From the NCBI RefSeq assembly GCF_024734665.1, contig NZ_CP102931.1, forward strand, positions 4,648,001 through 4,712,000: a DNA stretch of 64,000 nt. Reading direction: 5' to 3'. The position numbers were made by a program, and so were the translations under genes. The stretch comes from Variovorax paradoxus. Its GTDB lineage: Bacteria > Pseudomonadota > Gammaproteobacteria > Burkholderiales > Burkholderiaceae_C. Positions 55,251-64,000 of this stretch are shown piece by piece (the stretch's first letter is position 1; every line of letters starts with the position of its first letter). The notes beneath the pieces are model-generated. The model saw only the letters and a program-made list of their open reading frames with translations, did no database searches and was not told where the DNA came from.

Positions 55251-56555
55251 TCAGCGCTTCGGCTTGACGAACAGCACCAGCACCGCGCCAGTCACCAGCA
55301 GCGCGGCAAGCATGTGCAGGCCGGCATCGGTGCTCTGCGTCGCATCCTTGATGAGGCCGATGAGAAACGGCGCGCTGAAGCCCGAGAGGTTGCCGAAGGA
55401 ATTGATGAGCGCAATGCCCGCGGCCGCCGCGGCACCGCCGAGAAAGGCCGTCGGCATGCCCCAGAAGACCGGAAAGGTCGACATGATGCCCATCGTGGCC
55501 AGCGTGAGGCCGGCCATCGCGAGCGTCGCGTTGCCGTGGAAGGCCACACTCAGCACCAGGCCGATCGCGCCGACGACGGCGGCCAGCGCGCTGTGCCAGC
55601 GGTACTCGAGCCGGCGGTCGGCGCTGCGGGCCACGAAGTACATCGCGACCACGCCAAAGGTCCACGGAATGGCGCTGAGCAGGCCGATGTCGAGCGCGCC
55701 CTTCACGCCGATCGCCTTGATGATGCTCGGCAGCCAGAACGAGATGCCGTACAGCCCCGAGGTGTAGGCGAAGTACACCAGCGCCAGCAGCCACACGCGG
55801 CCGTTGCCCAGCACGCTCAGGATGCGCGGCTCGGCCTTGCCGGCGTCTTCGGCGGCGATGTCGCGGGCGATGAGTTCGCGCTCGGCAACGGTGAGCCACT
55901 GCACGTCCTTCACGCGGTCGTCGAGGTAGCGCCACACGACCAGGCCCAGCGCCACGGTCGGCAGGCCCTGCAGGAGAAACAGCCACTGCCAGCCCGCCCA
56001 TCCGTTGACACCGCTCATGCCCTGCAGGATCCAGCCCGAGATCGGCCCGCCGAGGATGCCCGCGAACGGAATCGCCGCGAGGAACAGCGACGTGGCCTTT
56101 CCGCGCCGCGCGGCCGGATACCAGTAGGTGAGGTACAGGATGATGCCGGGGAAGAAGCCCGCCTCGGCCGCGCCGAGCAGGAAGCGGATCACGTAGAACG
56201 ACACCGGCGAACTCACGAACATGGTGGCCGCCGAGAGCAGACCCCAGGTGATCATGATCCGCGCGATCCAGCGGCGCGCACCCACGCGGTGCAGCACCAC
56301 GTTGCTCGGCACCTCGAACAGGAAGTAGCCGATGAAGAAGATGCCCGCGCCCAGCCCGTAGACCGCATCGCTGAACTGCAGGTCGCCCTGCATCTGCAGC
56401 TTGGCGAAGCCGACGTTCACGCGGTCGAGGTACGCCACGATGTAGCAAACGAACAGCAGCGGAATCAGCCGCCATCCGACCTTGCGGTAGACGGCGTCGG
56501 AGGTGCTGTCGAAGCGGCCACTGTAGGGCGGCGTTGCGATGGTGCTGGTGCTCAT
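55251..56555 (-). CDS. MFS transporter of the anion:cation symporter type
   Basis: A 434-residue, 12-helix carrier. IAYLDRVNVGFAKLQM after the first helix is diagnostic for the ACS branch (phthalate, tartrate, glucarate and hydroxyacid permeases), as are the EAGFFPGIILYLTYWYP segment and the central loop with EPRIL. It heads a leftward unit with the hydroxyacid oxidase and probably carries that enzyme's substrate. The phosphonate-binding-protein gene is divergent, 255 bases away. Confidence 0.92.
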   Translation of the reverse strand: MSTSTIATPPYSGRFDSTSDAVYRKVGWRLIPLLFVCYIVAYLDRVNVGFAKLQMQGDLQFSDAVYGLGAGIFFIGYFLFEVPSNVVLHRVGARRWIARIMITWGLLSAATMFVSSPVSFYVIRFLLGAAEAGFFPGIILYLTYWYPAARRGKATSLFLAAIPFAGILGGPISGWILQGMSGVNGWAGWQWLFLLQGLPTVALGLVVWRYLDDRVKDVQWLTVAERELIARDIAAEDAGKAEPRILSVLGNGRVWLLALVYFAYTSGLYGISFWLPSIIKAIGVKGALDIGLLSAIPWTFGVVAMYFVARSADRRLEYRWHSALAAVVGAIGLVLSVAFHGNATLAMAGLTLATMGIMSTFPVFWGMPTAFLGGAAAAAGIALINSFGNLSGFSAPFLIGLIKDATQSTDAGLHMLAALLVTGAVLVLFVKPKR

Positions 56556-56763
56556 GGGTGCGTCGCTTTCGTTCGTTCTGTCCCGGTTGCAGCCAATAGT
56601 CTCGTTCGCACCCCGCCGCGCCGGTGCGGGTTTCTACGCAAGATTCATATGGATTGAAGATCCGCGTATCTCCGAACGAGATGTGCATGCCGCCGGTTCG
56701 CCGAAGTGTTGTTTCATCAGGGCTAACCCTGCGGTCAGGGCCCTGTTCCTCCGCCCCAATGAA

Positions 56764-56786
56764 TGTAATAATTTAGTTACAACATT
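56764..56786. promoter_or_regulatory. AT-rich inverted repeat upstream of the PhnD-like gene
   Basis: TGTAA-taatttag-TTACA (56764-56781) is nested with outer AATGT/ACATT arms (to 56786). It lies 25 bases before the ATG at 56811, in an AT-rich patch unusual for this genome. It may be a promoter or operator; no regulator gene lies adjacent. Confidence 0.4.
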
Positions 56787-56810
56787 ACCTATCAACCGGA
56801 AGAAGGCTCC

Positions 56811-57650
56811 ATGAAACACCGCACTCTTCATCCCTCGCTTCGCACCATCGCTCGCGGTACGGCGGGGTTGCTTCTGGCAATTGGCGCCTCGGCGCACGCC
56901 TTTGTGATCGGTGTCAGCGAGGGCGTGAGTTACAACGTGTCCGACGCGCAGGTCAGCGCCCGCTTCGAGCCCATTGCCGAAGTGCTGTCCAAGGCGCTCA
57001 AGCAGCCGGTGACGGTCAAGGTGCTCAACTCGTACAACGGCGCGCGCGACGCGCTGAAGCAGCAGCAGGTCGACTTCGCCTTCGTGCACCCGTCGCACGT
57101 GGCGCTCGCCGCCATCAAGGGCGGGCAGTACAGCGCCTTCGCCTGGACCACCGGCTACACCGACTACAAGGTGTCGTTCCTGTGCAAGGAGCAGCAGCCC
57201 ATTTCCGACTGGAAAAGCGTGGCGGGCAAGCAGCTGGTCATGCCCGACGCCGACTCGATCACCGCAGTGATCACGCGCGCGATGCTGCGCGAACAGGGCC
57301 TGCAGGGTCCGACGGCGGTCAAGGTCACCAACACGCGCTTCCAGGAGGCCGTGCCTTTCTACGTGCAGAACGGCTTTGCGGCTTATGGCGCGACGGCAGC
57401 CTCCAGCGTGGTCAAGACCTGGAAAGACGGCGGCGGCAAGGTCTGCGCGGAATCGCGCGCGGTGCCAATCAAGCAATGGCTCGCGTCACGCAAGCTCGAC
57501 GCGGCCACGGTGGCTGCAGCACGCGAAGCCTTGCTGAGCCTGGCACAGACCGATGCGGGCAAGCGCGCGCTCGCGGCATCGAGCTACGTCGGCTTCGTTG
57601 CGCCTTCGGCCGATGTCGAGGCTTCGCTGATGAGCTGGCTGGGGATCTGA
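56811..57650 (+). CDS. PhnD-like phosphate/phosphonate binding protein (orphan)
   Basis: A 279-residue exported protein. The signal peptide spans 1-29 (ending SAHA). The mature part begins FVIGVSEGVSYN and carries RDALKQQQVDFAFVHPSHVALA, a hallmark of the PhnD fold. Such proteins bind phosphonates, phosphite, or other ligands. Two features argue against ordinary uptake: no phnC or phnE is nearby, and a GST gene follows. It might serve as a sensor or an orphan binding protein feeding an importer encoded elsewhere. Confidence 0.82.
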   Translation: MKHRTLHPSLRTIARGTAGLLLAIGASAHAFVIGVSEGVSYNVSDAQVSARFEPIAEVLSKALKQPVTVKVLNSYNGARDALKQQQVDFAFVHPSHVALAAIKGGQYSAFAWTTGYTDYKVSFLCKEQQPISDWKSVAGKQLVMPDADSITAVITRAMLREQGLQGPTAVKVTNTRFQEAVPFYVQNGFAAYGATAASSVVKTWKDGGGKVCAESRAVPIKQWLASRKLDAATVAAAREALLSLAQTDAGKRALAASSYVGFVAPSADVEASLMSWLGI

Positions 57651-57748
57651 GGGCAAGCCAGAGAGGGCAAAGCCGCACGCGCACGCCATCTGCCCGACCC
57701 GGGCAGAATCCGGCGCTTGCAGTTTCCTCCCTCTCAAGGACTCCCTCC

Positions 57749-58453
57749 ATGACCGATCTCTCGAGCTTTCCCATCACGAAGAAATGGCCCGCGCAGCACC
57801 CTGACCGGCTGCAGCTGTACTCGCTGCCCACGCCCAATGGCGTGAAGGTGTCGATCATGCTGGAGGAAACCGGCCTGCCCTACGAGCCGCACCTCGTGAG
57901 CTTCGAGACCAGCGACCAGATGTCGCCAGAGTTCTTGTCGCTCAACCCGAACAACAAGATCCCGGCCATCATCGACCCCAACGGCCCGGGCGGCAAGCCG
58001 CTGGCGCTGTTCGAATCTGGCGCCATCCTCATGTACCTCGCCGAGAAGACCGGCAAGTTCATTCCGCAGGACGCCGCCGGCCGCTACGAAACCCTGCAGT
58101 GGGTGATGTTCCAGATGGGCGGCATCGGCCCGATGTTCGGCCAGCTCGGCTTCTTCAACAAGTTCGCTGGCAAGGACTACGAAGACAAGCGCCCGCGCGA
58201 CCGCTACGTGGGCGAGTCGAAGCGCCTGCTAGGCGTGCTCGACAAGCACCTGGCAGACCGCGCATGGATCATGGGCGACAGCTACACGATCGCCGACATC
58301 GCCACCTTCCCGTGGATCCGCAACCTGATCGGCTTCTACGAGGCAGCGGACCTCGTTGGCTTCAAGGATTTCAAGAACGTGGCGCGTGCGCTCGAAGCAT
58401 TCGTGGCGCGCCCCGCCGTGGTGGCGGGGCTGGGCATTCCGAAGCGCGGCTGA
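57749..58453 (+). CDS. Glutathione S-transferase (YghU/Ure2p-like)
   Basis: A 234-residue GST. The N-terminal domain has LYSLPTPNGVKVSIMLEETGLPYE, and SLNPNNKIPAIID followed by ALFESGAILMYLAEKTG completes the glutathione site. The PNG(V/x)K segment is typical of the Nu-class/YghU/YfcG group, which bind GSSG or two GSH and act as disulfide-bond reductases without a catalytic Cys. It follows the PhnD-like gene after about 98 bases. Confidence 0.92.
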   Translation: MTDLSSFPITKKWPAQHPDRLQLYSLPTPNGVKVSIMLEETGLPYEPHLVSFETSDQMSPEFLSLNPNNKIPAIIDPNGPGGKPLALFESGAILMYLAEKTGKFIPQDAAGRYETLQWVMFQMGGIGPMFGQLGFFNKFAGKDYEDKRPRDRYVGESKRLLGVLDKHLADRAWIMGDSYTIADIATFPWIRNLIGFYEAADLVGFKDFKNVARALEAFVARPAVVAGLGIPKRG

Positions 58454-58469
58454 TCCGGTCAGTTCGCGA

Positions 58470-59756
58470 TCAGTTCGCGGATAGGTCCATCAGCATGCGC
58501 GAGAGCAGATAGAGCCGCGGCACCACGCTCTCGACTTCCGCGTATTCCTCCGGCGTGTGGATGCCGCCACCCACGATGCCGAAGCCGTCGAGCACCGGCA
58601 CGCCGACGCCCGCCACCAGGCTCGCGTCGGCCGCGCCGCCGCTGCTCTCGATGGTGAGCTTCTTGCCGATCTCGCCGTAGATACCTTCGGCCATGCGCAC
58701 CAGCTTGTCCGACGCGGGCAAACGCGGCATCGGCGGCAGGCCGCGGATCAGGCGCACGCGCACTTCGGTCTCCGGAATGAGCTTGTTCTGCGAGATGCGG
58801 ATCAGGTCTTTCTCGACACGATCGAACTCTTCCGGCGTGGCCACGCGCACATCGCCCTTGGCGCTGGCCGTCGCGGGGATCACGTTGGTCGGGCCGTTGG
58901 CCGTCAGCACCGTGAAGTTGACCGTGGTCTTCTTCGCCGCGTCTGCCGTCTTCGACAGCTGCAGCACCTGGTGCGCCACCTCCATCGCCGCGTTGCGGCC
59001 CGCCTCGGGCGCCACGCCCGCGTGAGCCGCCACGCCCTTCACCTCGATGAGCGCGGTGGCCGAGCCCTTGCGCTCGACCACGAGGCCGTCGGCCGGGCGG
59101 CCTGGCTCCAGGTTCAGCGCCACGTCGTGCTGCTTGGCAATGCGCTCGATGAGCGCGCTGGTGCCGACGGAGCCGACTTCTTCGTTGGTGTCGAGCAGGA
59201 AGGTGATCTGCCCATAGTCCTTGAAGCCGATCTGCTGCAGGATCTTCAGCGCATACAGGCCGGCCACCACGCCGCCCTTGTCGTCCATCACGCCGGGGCC
59301 GTAGGCGCGGCCGTCCTTGATGTAGAAGGGCTTGGCTGCGGCCGTGCCTTCCTTGAAGACGGTGTCCATGTGCGCGAGGATCAGGATCTTCTTCTTGCCC
59401 TGGCCGGTCAGCGTCGCGACCACGTTGGTGCCGGGGTGCGGATCGGCCGGAAAGGTCTCGATGCGCGCACCGAGCTTGCGCAGTTCTTCCACCGCGATCT
59501 CGCGGACCTTTTCCAGGCCAGCGGTGTCGGCCGAGCCTGAGTCGATGTTGACCATGCGCTCCAGCATCTTGACCGCCTCGTCCTTGCTTTGCGTGGCCGC
59601 GTCGAGCACGCCCTGGTGCGGCTTCTGGGCCATGGCGTTACCAGCCAGCAGCATGGCGCAGGCGAGTACGGCGCCGTGGCAGGCGGTGCGCGCCCAACGG
59701 CGGGTGGATGTGGGGGCCGAAGGAATCGGGAAGAGATGGCGCGAATGAATCGTCAT
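58470..59756 (-). CDS. Exported M20-family metallopeptidase (carboxypeptidase G2-like)
   Basis: A 428-residue zinc peptidase. A long signal peptide (about residues 1-44, ending NAMA) precedes the mature region. Zinc ligands are recognisable in LAHMDTVF (His and Asp), GVMDDKGGVVAGLY (bridging Asp), NEEVGS (Glu pair), and near the C-terminus. Carboxypeptidase G2 and related M20 enzymes remove C-terminal Glu or amino acids; here the substrate is a periplasmic peptide or folate-like compound, by inference. It is convergent with a GST gene and follows the nitrile hydratase operon on the same strand. Confidence 0.91.
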   Translation of the reverse strand: MTIHSRHLFPIPSAPTSTRRWARTACHGAVLACAMLLAGNAMAQKPHQGVLDAATQSKDEAVKMLERMVNIDSGSADTAGLEKVREIAVEELRKLGARIETFPADPHPGTNVVATLTGQGKKKILILAHMDTVFKEGTAAAKPFYIKDGRAYGPGVMDDKGGVVAGLYALKILQQIGFKDYGQITFLLDTNEEVGSVGTSALIERIAKQHDVALNLEPGRPADGLVVERKGSATALIEVKGVAAHAGVAPEAGRNAAMEVAHQVLQLSKTADAAKKTTVNFTVLTANGPTNVIPATASAKGDVRVATPEEFDRVEKDLIRISQNKLIPETEVRVRLIRGLPPMPRLPASDKLVRMAEGIYGEIGKKLTIESSGGAADASLVAGVGVPVLDGFGIVGGGIHTPEEYAEVESVVPRLYLLSRMLMDLSAN

Positions 59757-59872
59757 GTTGTGCGTTCTGTGCTTTCTGTGGAGGGACGGGGGAAGCGGCG
59801 GCAGGCTATCACCCGCTTCGAGAACGGGTCAAGCAGGATGCGGGCCGCGGCACACCGCACCGGCACGCACCT

Positions 59873-60235
59873 CTAGCCGGGGAAGTCTTCGCCGCGCAAT
59901 TCGATCGGCTGGCCGTGCGGCGTGCGGTCGGCCGCGTGGTCCCAGGCGTGGCGGTAGCGGGCCAGTTCGTCGTCGGAGCTGGCGCCCTTGCGGGCCACCA
60001 AGCTTTCGAGCGCTGCGAGCCAGTGGCGGTAGTAGGTCTCTCCGGTGTCGGGGTCGCCTGCGGCCTGTGCGGCAGCGATCTGCGCGGCCAGCGCCTCGGC
60101 CCATTCCGGCCAGGTGAACAGGCCGCCTTCATGCAGCGCCAGCGTCATCGCGAAGGCTTGCGCCTCCCAGGGTGCATTGAACACGGGCCCATCGGCATCG
60201 CGCGGCATGCCGGGCGACAGGGGCATGTCGCTCAC
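59873..60235 (-). CDS. Nitrile hydratase accessory protein (P14K/activator type)
   Basis: A 120-residue protein starting at GTG 60235, which overlaps the beta-subunit stop (GTGA). It has NAPWEAQAFAMTLALHEGGLFTWPEWAEAL and WLAALESLV, the sequence of the small activator that resembles the N-terminal half of the beta subunit. In cobalt-type systems this protein delivers a metal-loaded alpha subunit by self-subunit swapping. It ends the operon; no further nitrile-degrading gene follows. Confidence 0.9.
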   Translation of the reverse strand: MSDMPLSPGMPRDADGPVFNAPWEAQAFAMTLALHEGGLFTWPEWAEALAAQIAAAQAAGDPDTGETYYRHWLAALESLVARKGASSDDELARYRHAWDHAADRTPHGQPIELRGEDFPG

Positions 60236-60897
60236 GCCGTGGCCTCCAGGTAGCTTTCCCACGCATCGACCGACACCGACAGGTTCTGGCGCGGCGCTTC
60301 GTCGCCCCAAAGCTCGGCTTCGTCGAACTCCACCGTGTAGAGCCACTGCGGCTGCTCGCCGAGCCCCTGCGCATGACTGTCGGCGAACACGTGCGCGCCA
60401 TGTACGTGCGTGATGGTGCCGCGCTTGCCCTGCACATAGCCCGGCAGCCGCGTGTGATGATCGACCTTGCCGAGGTGCATGCGCACCGGCTGGCCCATGG
60501 CGAAGCGCGCCGGGGCCGACGCAGGCCGCCCGGTCGGCGAGCCCTTGGCAAGAACGGCAGGCACATTGCCCACCTCCAGCACGCGGGCCACGGGCGCGGG
60601 CGCGTGGCGCATCTCTCCGCTCGCGATCTCGTCGGGAAAGAGCTGCCCGCGCTGCAGCATCAGTTGTTCGAGCGCGCTAAGCCAGATCTGGTAGTAGCTC
60701 AGGTCGCGATAGTCCGGCAGCGTCTCGCGCACGGCGCGGCTCGCATCGATGTTCCATGAGCCGGTCGCGCCCATGGCCAGCACGAGCGCCAGGGCGCGCG
60801 GCTCCCAGGCCGCATGAAAGAGTTCACCCTCGGGCTCCGGCACCACTTTGCCAAAGCCGGGCTGGCCGCCAAGGTCGGCCTTCGTGACGTAGCTCAT
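60232..60897 (-). CDS. nthB: Nitrile hydratase subunit beta
   Basis: A 221-residue subunit, the usual length. The N-terminal region ([30 protein letters not shown]) forms the helical arm, and the C-terminal SH3-like domain contains [18 protein letters not shown] and [14 protein letters not shown]. It pairs with the alpha subunit to hydrate nitriles to amides. Its start overlaps the alpha stop by four bases and its own stop overlaps the activator start. Confidence 0.95.
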   Translation of the reverse strand: MSYVTKADLGGQPGFGKVVPEPEGELFHAAWEPRALALVLAMGATGSWNIDASRAVRETLPDYRDLSYYQIWLSALEQLMLQRGQLFPDEIASGEMRHAPAPVARVLEVGNVPAVLAKGSPTGRPASAPARFAMGQPVRMHLGKVDHHTRLPGYVQGKRGTITHVHGAHVFADSHAQGLGEQPQWLYTVEFDEAELWGDEAPRQNLSVSVDAWESYLEATA

Positions 60898-61523
60898 GCG
60901 GCGCTCCCCTCTTCGGCAGGCACCTCGACCAGCCGCGTGCCGATCATCGAATCGCGCGAGACCAACGCGGCGAGTTCATCTTCACTCAGGTCTTCGGTGC
61001 CGGTGGGGCGCTGCGGAATCACGAGGTAGCGCACCTCGGCGGTCGAGTCCCACACGCGGATGCGCGTGGCCTCGGGCAGCGTCACGCCAAAATCGGCGAG
61101 CACGCCGCGCGGGTCTTTCACCACGCGCGAGCGGTACGGCGCGCTCTTGTACCAGGTGGGCGGCAGGCCCAGCACCGGCCACGGGTAGCAGCTGCACAGC
61201 GTGCAGACCACCATGTGGTGCAGCTCGTCGGTGTTCTCGACCGCCACCATGTGCTCGCCCTGCCGGCCCGTGTAGCCCAGCGAGGCGATCGCCGCCGTGG
61301 CATCGGCCAGAAGCCACTGCCGAAAGGCCGGATCGACCCAGGCCCGCGCCACCACGCGCGCGCCGTTGCGCGGGCCGACGCGGGTCTGGTAGGTGTCGAT
61401 CAGCGCATCGAGCGCGGCGGGGTCGATGTAGCCCTTCTGGGTGAGTACGCTTTCGAGGGCGCGCACGCGCAGGTCCATCTCGCCGAGTTCGCTGTGTCCG
61501 TGGGAGTGGTCATGGCCGGTCAT
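60894..61523 (-). CDS. nthA: Nitrile hydratase subunit alpha (cobalt type)
   Basis: A 209-residue subunit. A His-rich N-terminus ([10 protein letters not shown]) may aid metal acquisition. The metal site is [10 protein letters not shown] at residues 106-115; Thr108 instead of Ser marks the cobalt-binding form, and Cys110 and Cys112 would be the oxidised ligands. It heads the alpha-beta-activator operon, the order known from Pseudomonas putida Co-type enzymes. Its start lies only 36 bases from the divergent thyA start. No amidase gene is nearby. Confidence 0.95.
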   Translation of the reverse strand: MTGHDHSHGHSELGEMDLRVRALESVLTQKGYIDPAALDALIDTYQTRVGPRNGARVVARAWVDPAFRQWLLADATAAIASLGYTGRQGEHMVAVENTDELHHMVVCTLCSCYPWPVLGLPPTWYKSAPYRSRVVKDPRGVLADFGVTLPEATRIRVWDSTAEVRYLVIPQRPTGTEDLSEDELAALVSRDSMIGTRLVEVPAEEGSAA

Positions 61524-61559
61524 CGGCCAATGCTAGCGCCGCCCCGTAAAATTCCCAAC

Positions 61560-62399
61560 ATGACCTCGCCCACCCGCCCCGTCCGCTCCCAGTACGAAGA
61601 TTTCATGCGCCATGTCGACACTCATGGCGTCTTCAAGAGCGACCGCACCGGCACCGGCACCAAGAGCGTGTTCGGCCACCAGATGCGCTTCGACCTGAAC
61701 GAGGGCTTCCCGCTGATCACCACGAAGAAGGTGCACCTGAAGTCCATCATCCAGGAGCTGCTGTGGTTCCTGACCGGCTCGAGCAACAACAACTGGCTCA
61801 AGGAGCGCGGCGTCACCATCTGGGACGAATGGGCGCGCGAAGACGGCGACCTGGGCCCCGTGTACGGCGTGCAATGGCGCAGCTGGCCCACGCCCGATGG
61901 CGGCCACATCGACCAGATTTCCGACGTCATCAAGACCCTCAAGACCAACCCCGATTCGCGCCGCATCATCGTGAGCGCATGGAACGTGGCCGAACTGTCG
62001 AAGATGGCGCTGATGCCTTGCCACGCCTTCTTCCAGTTCTACGTGGCGCCGCCGCAGGCCAAAGGCGAGCGCGGCAAGCTCAGCTGCCAGCTCTACCAGC
62101 GCAGCGCCGACATCTTCCTGGGCGTGCCCTTCAACATCGCAAGCTACGCGCTGCTCACGCACATGGTGGCGCAGCAGTGCGACCTCGACGTGGGCGACTT
62201 CATCTGGACCGGCGGCGACTGCCACATCTACAGCAACCACGCCGAACAGGTGGCGCTGCAGCTGAGCCGCACACCGTACCCGTACCCAACGCTGCACATC
62301 AAGCGCAAGCCAGCGTCGATCTTCGACTACCAGTACGAAGACTTCGAAGTGCTGGACTACCGGCACGGCGATCCGATCAAGGCACCCGTGGCGGTGTGA
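61560..62399 (+). CDS. thyA: Thymidylate synthase
   Basis: A 279-residue ThyA, which makes dTMP from dUMP with methylene-tetrahydrofolate. The catalytic Cys154 is in [12 protein letters not shown], the Arg-rich phosphate loop is [13 protein letters not shown], the folate site is [12 protein letters not shown], and [20 protein letters not shown] follows. It is 15 residues longer than E. coli ThyA, with an insertion around PQAKGERGK. The following M48 gene begins within its stop codon; folA, often next to thyA, is not seen in this window. Confidence 0.96.
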   Translation: MTSPTRPVRSQYEDFMRHVDTHGVFKSDRTGTGTKSVFGHQMRFDLNEGFPLITTKKVHLKSIIQELLWFLTGSSNNNWLKERGVTIWDEWAREDGDLGPVYGVQWRSWPTPDGGHIDQISDVIKTLKTNPDSRRIIVSAWNVAELSKMALMPCHAFFQFYVAPPQAKGERGKLSCQLYQRSADIFLGVPFNIASYALLTHMVAQQCDLDVGDFIWTGGDCHIYSNHAEQVALQLSRTPYPYPTLHIKRKPASIFDYQYEDFEVLDYRHGDPIKAPVAV

Positions 62400-64000
62400 A
62401 GCCCGACGCCCTTCCCGCCACGCCGGGGAGCACCGCGGCTGGAGCCACAGTCCCGCCTCGTCCATTCGCGGAGCGTGCCGGCCTCGTCGCAATGACCGTG
62501 GCCGCCGAGCTGACCTTCCTGGCAGCCTCGTTGCTGGGATGGGCGCCGATGATCATTCTCCAGGCGGTCTTTCTCGGGCCGACCACAGCAGCAGTAGTGG
62601 GCTCGGCCCTCACCGTGTGGGTCTGGTGGATCTTCCAGCCGAACCTCGACATCTCCGGCATCGAATTGCCGCGCGAGAAAGCACCCGCGCTGTTCGAAGC
62701 ACTCGACGGGCTGCGCCAGAAACTCGACGCGCCTCCCATCCACCGCGTCATGCTGTGCGAAGACCTCAACGCTGCGGCCCACCTTTCCGGCGGGCTGCTG
62801 TCGTTGGTCGGTGGCCAGCGCACACTCCTGCTCGGCGTGCCGCTCCTGAAGTTGCTGTCGAAAGACGAGGCGACTGCGGTCATTGCGCACGAGCTGGGGC
62901 ATTTCTCACGCCATCACGGCCGCCTGGGGCACTGGGTCTACAACGTCCGCGCCAAGTGGCGTGTCTACCTTGACGGTGACGAAAGACGAGACTCTGGCCT
63001 CGATCGGCTGCGCCGGTGGATTGCCTCGGCCTTCCTGCCGCGCTTCATGCGCATGTCGGCGAGCCGCTCGCGCGCCTGCGAGTTCGAGGCCGATGCATTG
63101 GCGGTGCGGGCGACAGGTAGCGGCCACCTCGCGCAGGCTCTCATCAAGCTGGACATCGCCGGGAGCCTGATGCGCCACGGCCTGCGCCGGAAACTCAACG
63201 AGCTGCAGGCCGAATCGCCGCATGCACCGGCAGCCTTCTGGGACCTCGTTGCGGACTTCGTGCGCGACACCGCCCCCGACAAACTGCAGGCCGCGCTCGA
63301 TGAGGCGCGCAGCCTGCCGCGGCGCGTGCACGACACTCATCCCAGCCTCGATGCCCGCATCGAAGCCATAGGCGCGTCGCTGAATCTGCCCGACTGGACA
63401 CCCGCAGACTGTGCCGGCCAACAACTGCTGGGGGCCGACTGGCCCACGCAGCTCAATGCAGCGAATGCGCGATGGTGCGAGCAGAAGGCGCCGGCATGGC
63501 GCTTGCGTCATCTGCGGCTGCGTGCGCTGCAGGCACGTCGGCTCGCAGACGCGGCCGGTGACGATGCCGTCGAACTTGCGCACCTGCAGTCCGAAGACGA
63601 GATCAAGGCCTCCGACGACACGCTGCAGGCACTCGAACGCCACGCCCGGACGCATGCGGCCGACGCGCTGGCCCAGTACGGCCTCGGCCTCGCGCTGCTG
63701 AATCGCGCGCGGCCCGAAGGCATTGCGCAAGTGCGTTCTGCCATCAAGCTGGACAGGCGCCTTGCGGTGCCGGGCTACGAAGCCATCCTTTCGCATGTAC
63801 ATCTGCACGGCACCGAAGACGAGATCCACGAGTTCTCGAAGCGCCGGGACCTTGCTGCCGAGAAGCAGGGATTGCTGCGCAAGGGCTTCTGGCGCCACCT
63901 GATGGACGTGCCCCTCACGCCGCTGCAACCCTGGGCCGCACAGCTGCTGTCCGAGGTGCTGCGCGAGGAAAAAGCGCTCGACGGCTGCTGGGTGGCGCGC
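62396..64000 (+). CDS. M48-family metallopeptidase, C-terminus beyond the window
   Basis: The frame is open from a GTG at 62396, overlapping the thyA stop, to the window edge, giving 535 codons. ATG 62492 is an alternative. Two hydrophobic helices lie at about residues 34-80. The zinc site is AHELGH at 164-169 and the third ligand is Glu in the FEADALAV segment at about 231. Unlike HtpX, the rest is a long soluble helical region with Ala/Leu/Glu-rich, TPR-like repeats after about residue 330. The overlap with thyA suggests cotranslation, but a biological link to dTMP is not apparent. Confidence 0.85.
   Translation, partial: MKPDALPATPGSTAAGATVPPRPFAERAGLVAMTVAAELTFLAASLLGWAPMIILQAVFLGPTTAAVVGSALTVWVWWIFQPNLDISGIELPREKAPALFEALDGLRQKLDAPPIHRVMLCEDLNAAAHLSGGLLSLVGGQRTLLLGVPLLKLLSKDEATAVIAHELGHFSRHHGRLGHWVYNVRAKWRVYLDGDERRDSGLDRLRRWIASAFLPRFMRMSASRSRACEFEADALAVRATGSGHLAQALIKLDIAGSLMRHGLRRKLNELQAESPHAPAAFWDLVADFVRDTAPDKLQAALDEARSLPRRVHDTHPSLDARIEAIGASLNLPDWTPADCAGQQLLGADWPTQLNAANARWCEQKAPAWRLRHLRLRALQARRLADAAGDDAVELAHLQSEDEIKASDDTLQALERHARTHAADALAQYGLGLALLNRARPEGIAQVRSAIKLDRRLAVPGYEAILSHVHLHGTEDEIHEFSKRRDLAAEKQGLLRKGFWRHLMDVPLTPLQPWAAQLLSEVLREEKALDGCWVAR

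Noticed and set aside
54519..56657. A 710-codon plus-strand frame opposite the hydroxyacid oxidase and MFS genes.
   Set aside because: Rich in Arg, His, Gln and Asp with no motif; the opposite strand has two well-supported genes.
59815..59835. ACCCG-cttcgagaa-CGGGT hairpin after the nitrile hydratase operon as a terminator.
   Set aside because: The stem is short and no T-run follows on either strand.
62396..64000. Calling the right-edge peptidase HtpX.
   Set aside because: It shares HELGH but has a long soluble TPR-like region and different membrane layout; only an M48-family call is supported.

Overview
The window looks like chromosomal DNA of a high-GC betaproteobacterium of the Comamonadaceae, most likely Variovorax or a close relative. 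This is inferred from gene content (Entner-Doudoroff sugar metabolism, pcm-rhodanese-TolC-waaA order, many solute transporters with private regulators) and from one intergenic repeat that I recall from that family. No rRNA, tRNA, CRISPR array, phage gene, transposase or insertion sequence was seen. The only stretch above 300 bases without a convincing gene is 872-1427. Both ends cut a gene: a lipoprotein at the left and an M48-type metallopeptidase at the right.

Layout. 1-2468: start of an ImpA-like lipoprotein and an endonuclease/exonuclease/phosphatase-fold protein. 2479-11927: a sugar-acid catabolic locus. A GntR/FadR regulator and a four-gene sugar ABC importer read leftward. Divergent from them are an IlvD/Edd-type aldonate dehydratase, a 2-keto-3-deoxygalactonate kinase, a KDPG/KDPGal aldolase and a class II aldolase. 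12124-17514: a small secreted protein, an SDR-MATE-MFS-MarR cluster, and a thioesterase divergent from the MarR gene with twin palindromic operators between them. 17609-21137: a Fur-box-preceded FbpABC-type ferric iron importer. 21250-26208: glutathione enzymes, a DUF1697 protein, then the edd-eda-dehalogenase operon. 26412-31218: two OmpA-domain proteins, ChaC, SodC, a MobA-like transferase and PdxH.

31353-38143 is the most unusual part. It is one leftward gene train: msrA, small protein B, TonB receptor B, small protein A, TonB receptor A, AEC permease. The small-protein-plus-receptor unit is present twice, with matching spacing and leader DNA, although the two receptors differ strongly. 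38246-44391: a TetR regulator, pcm, rhodanese, TolC, then waaA and a phosphomannomutase/phosphoglucomutase on the other strand. 44503-47585: an Ada-N/AraC/AlkA fusion and Ogt, which together rebuild the alkylation response, and a DMT exporter. 47605-52741: a DUF1345 membrane protein, then an acyl-CoA ligase/saccharopine-dehydrogenase-like/SDR operon divergent from its TetR regulator.

52758-58453: LysR, FAD-linked hydroxyacid oxidase, MFS carrier, an orphan PhnD-like binding protein and a GST. 58470-64000: an exported M20 peptidase, a cobalt-type nitrile hydratase operon (alpha, beta, accessory), thyA and the M48 peptidase.

Functionally the window is dominated by uptake and oxidation of organic acids and sugar acids feeding Entner-Doudoroff-type aldol cleavage, by metal acquisition (iron, and by inference zinc or another metal), and by oxidative and alkylation stress repair. 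All functions are inferred from reading motifs by eye; no database search was run.
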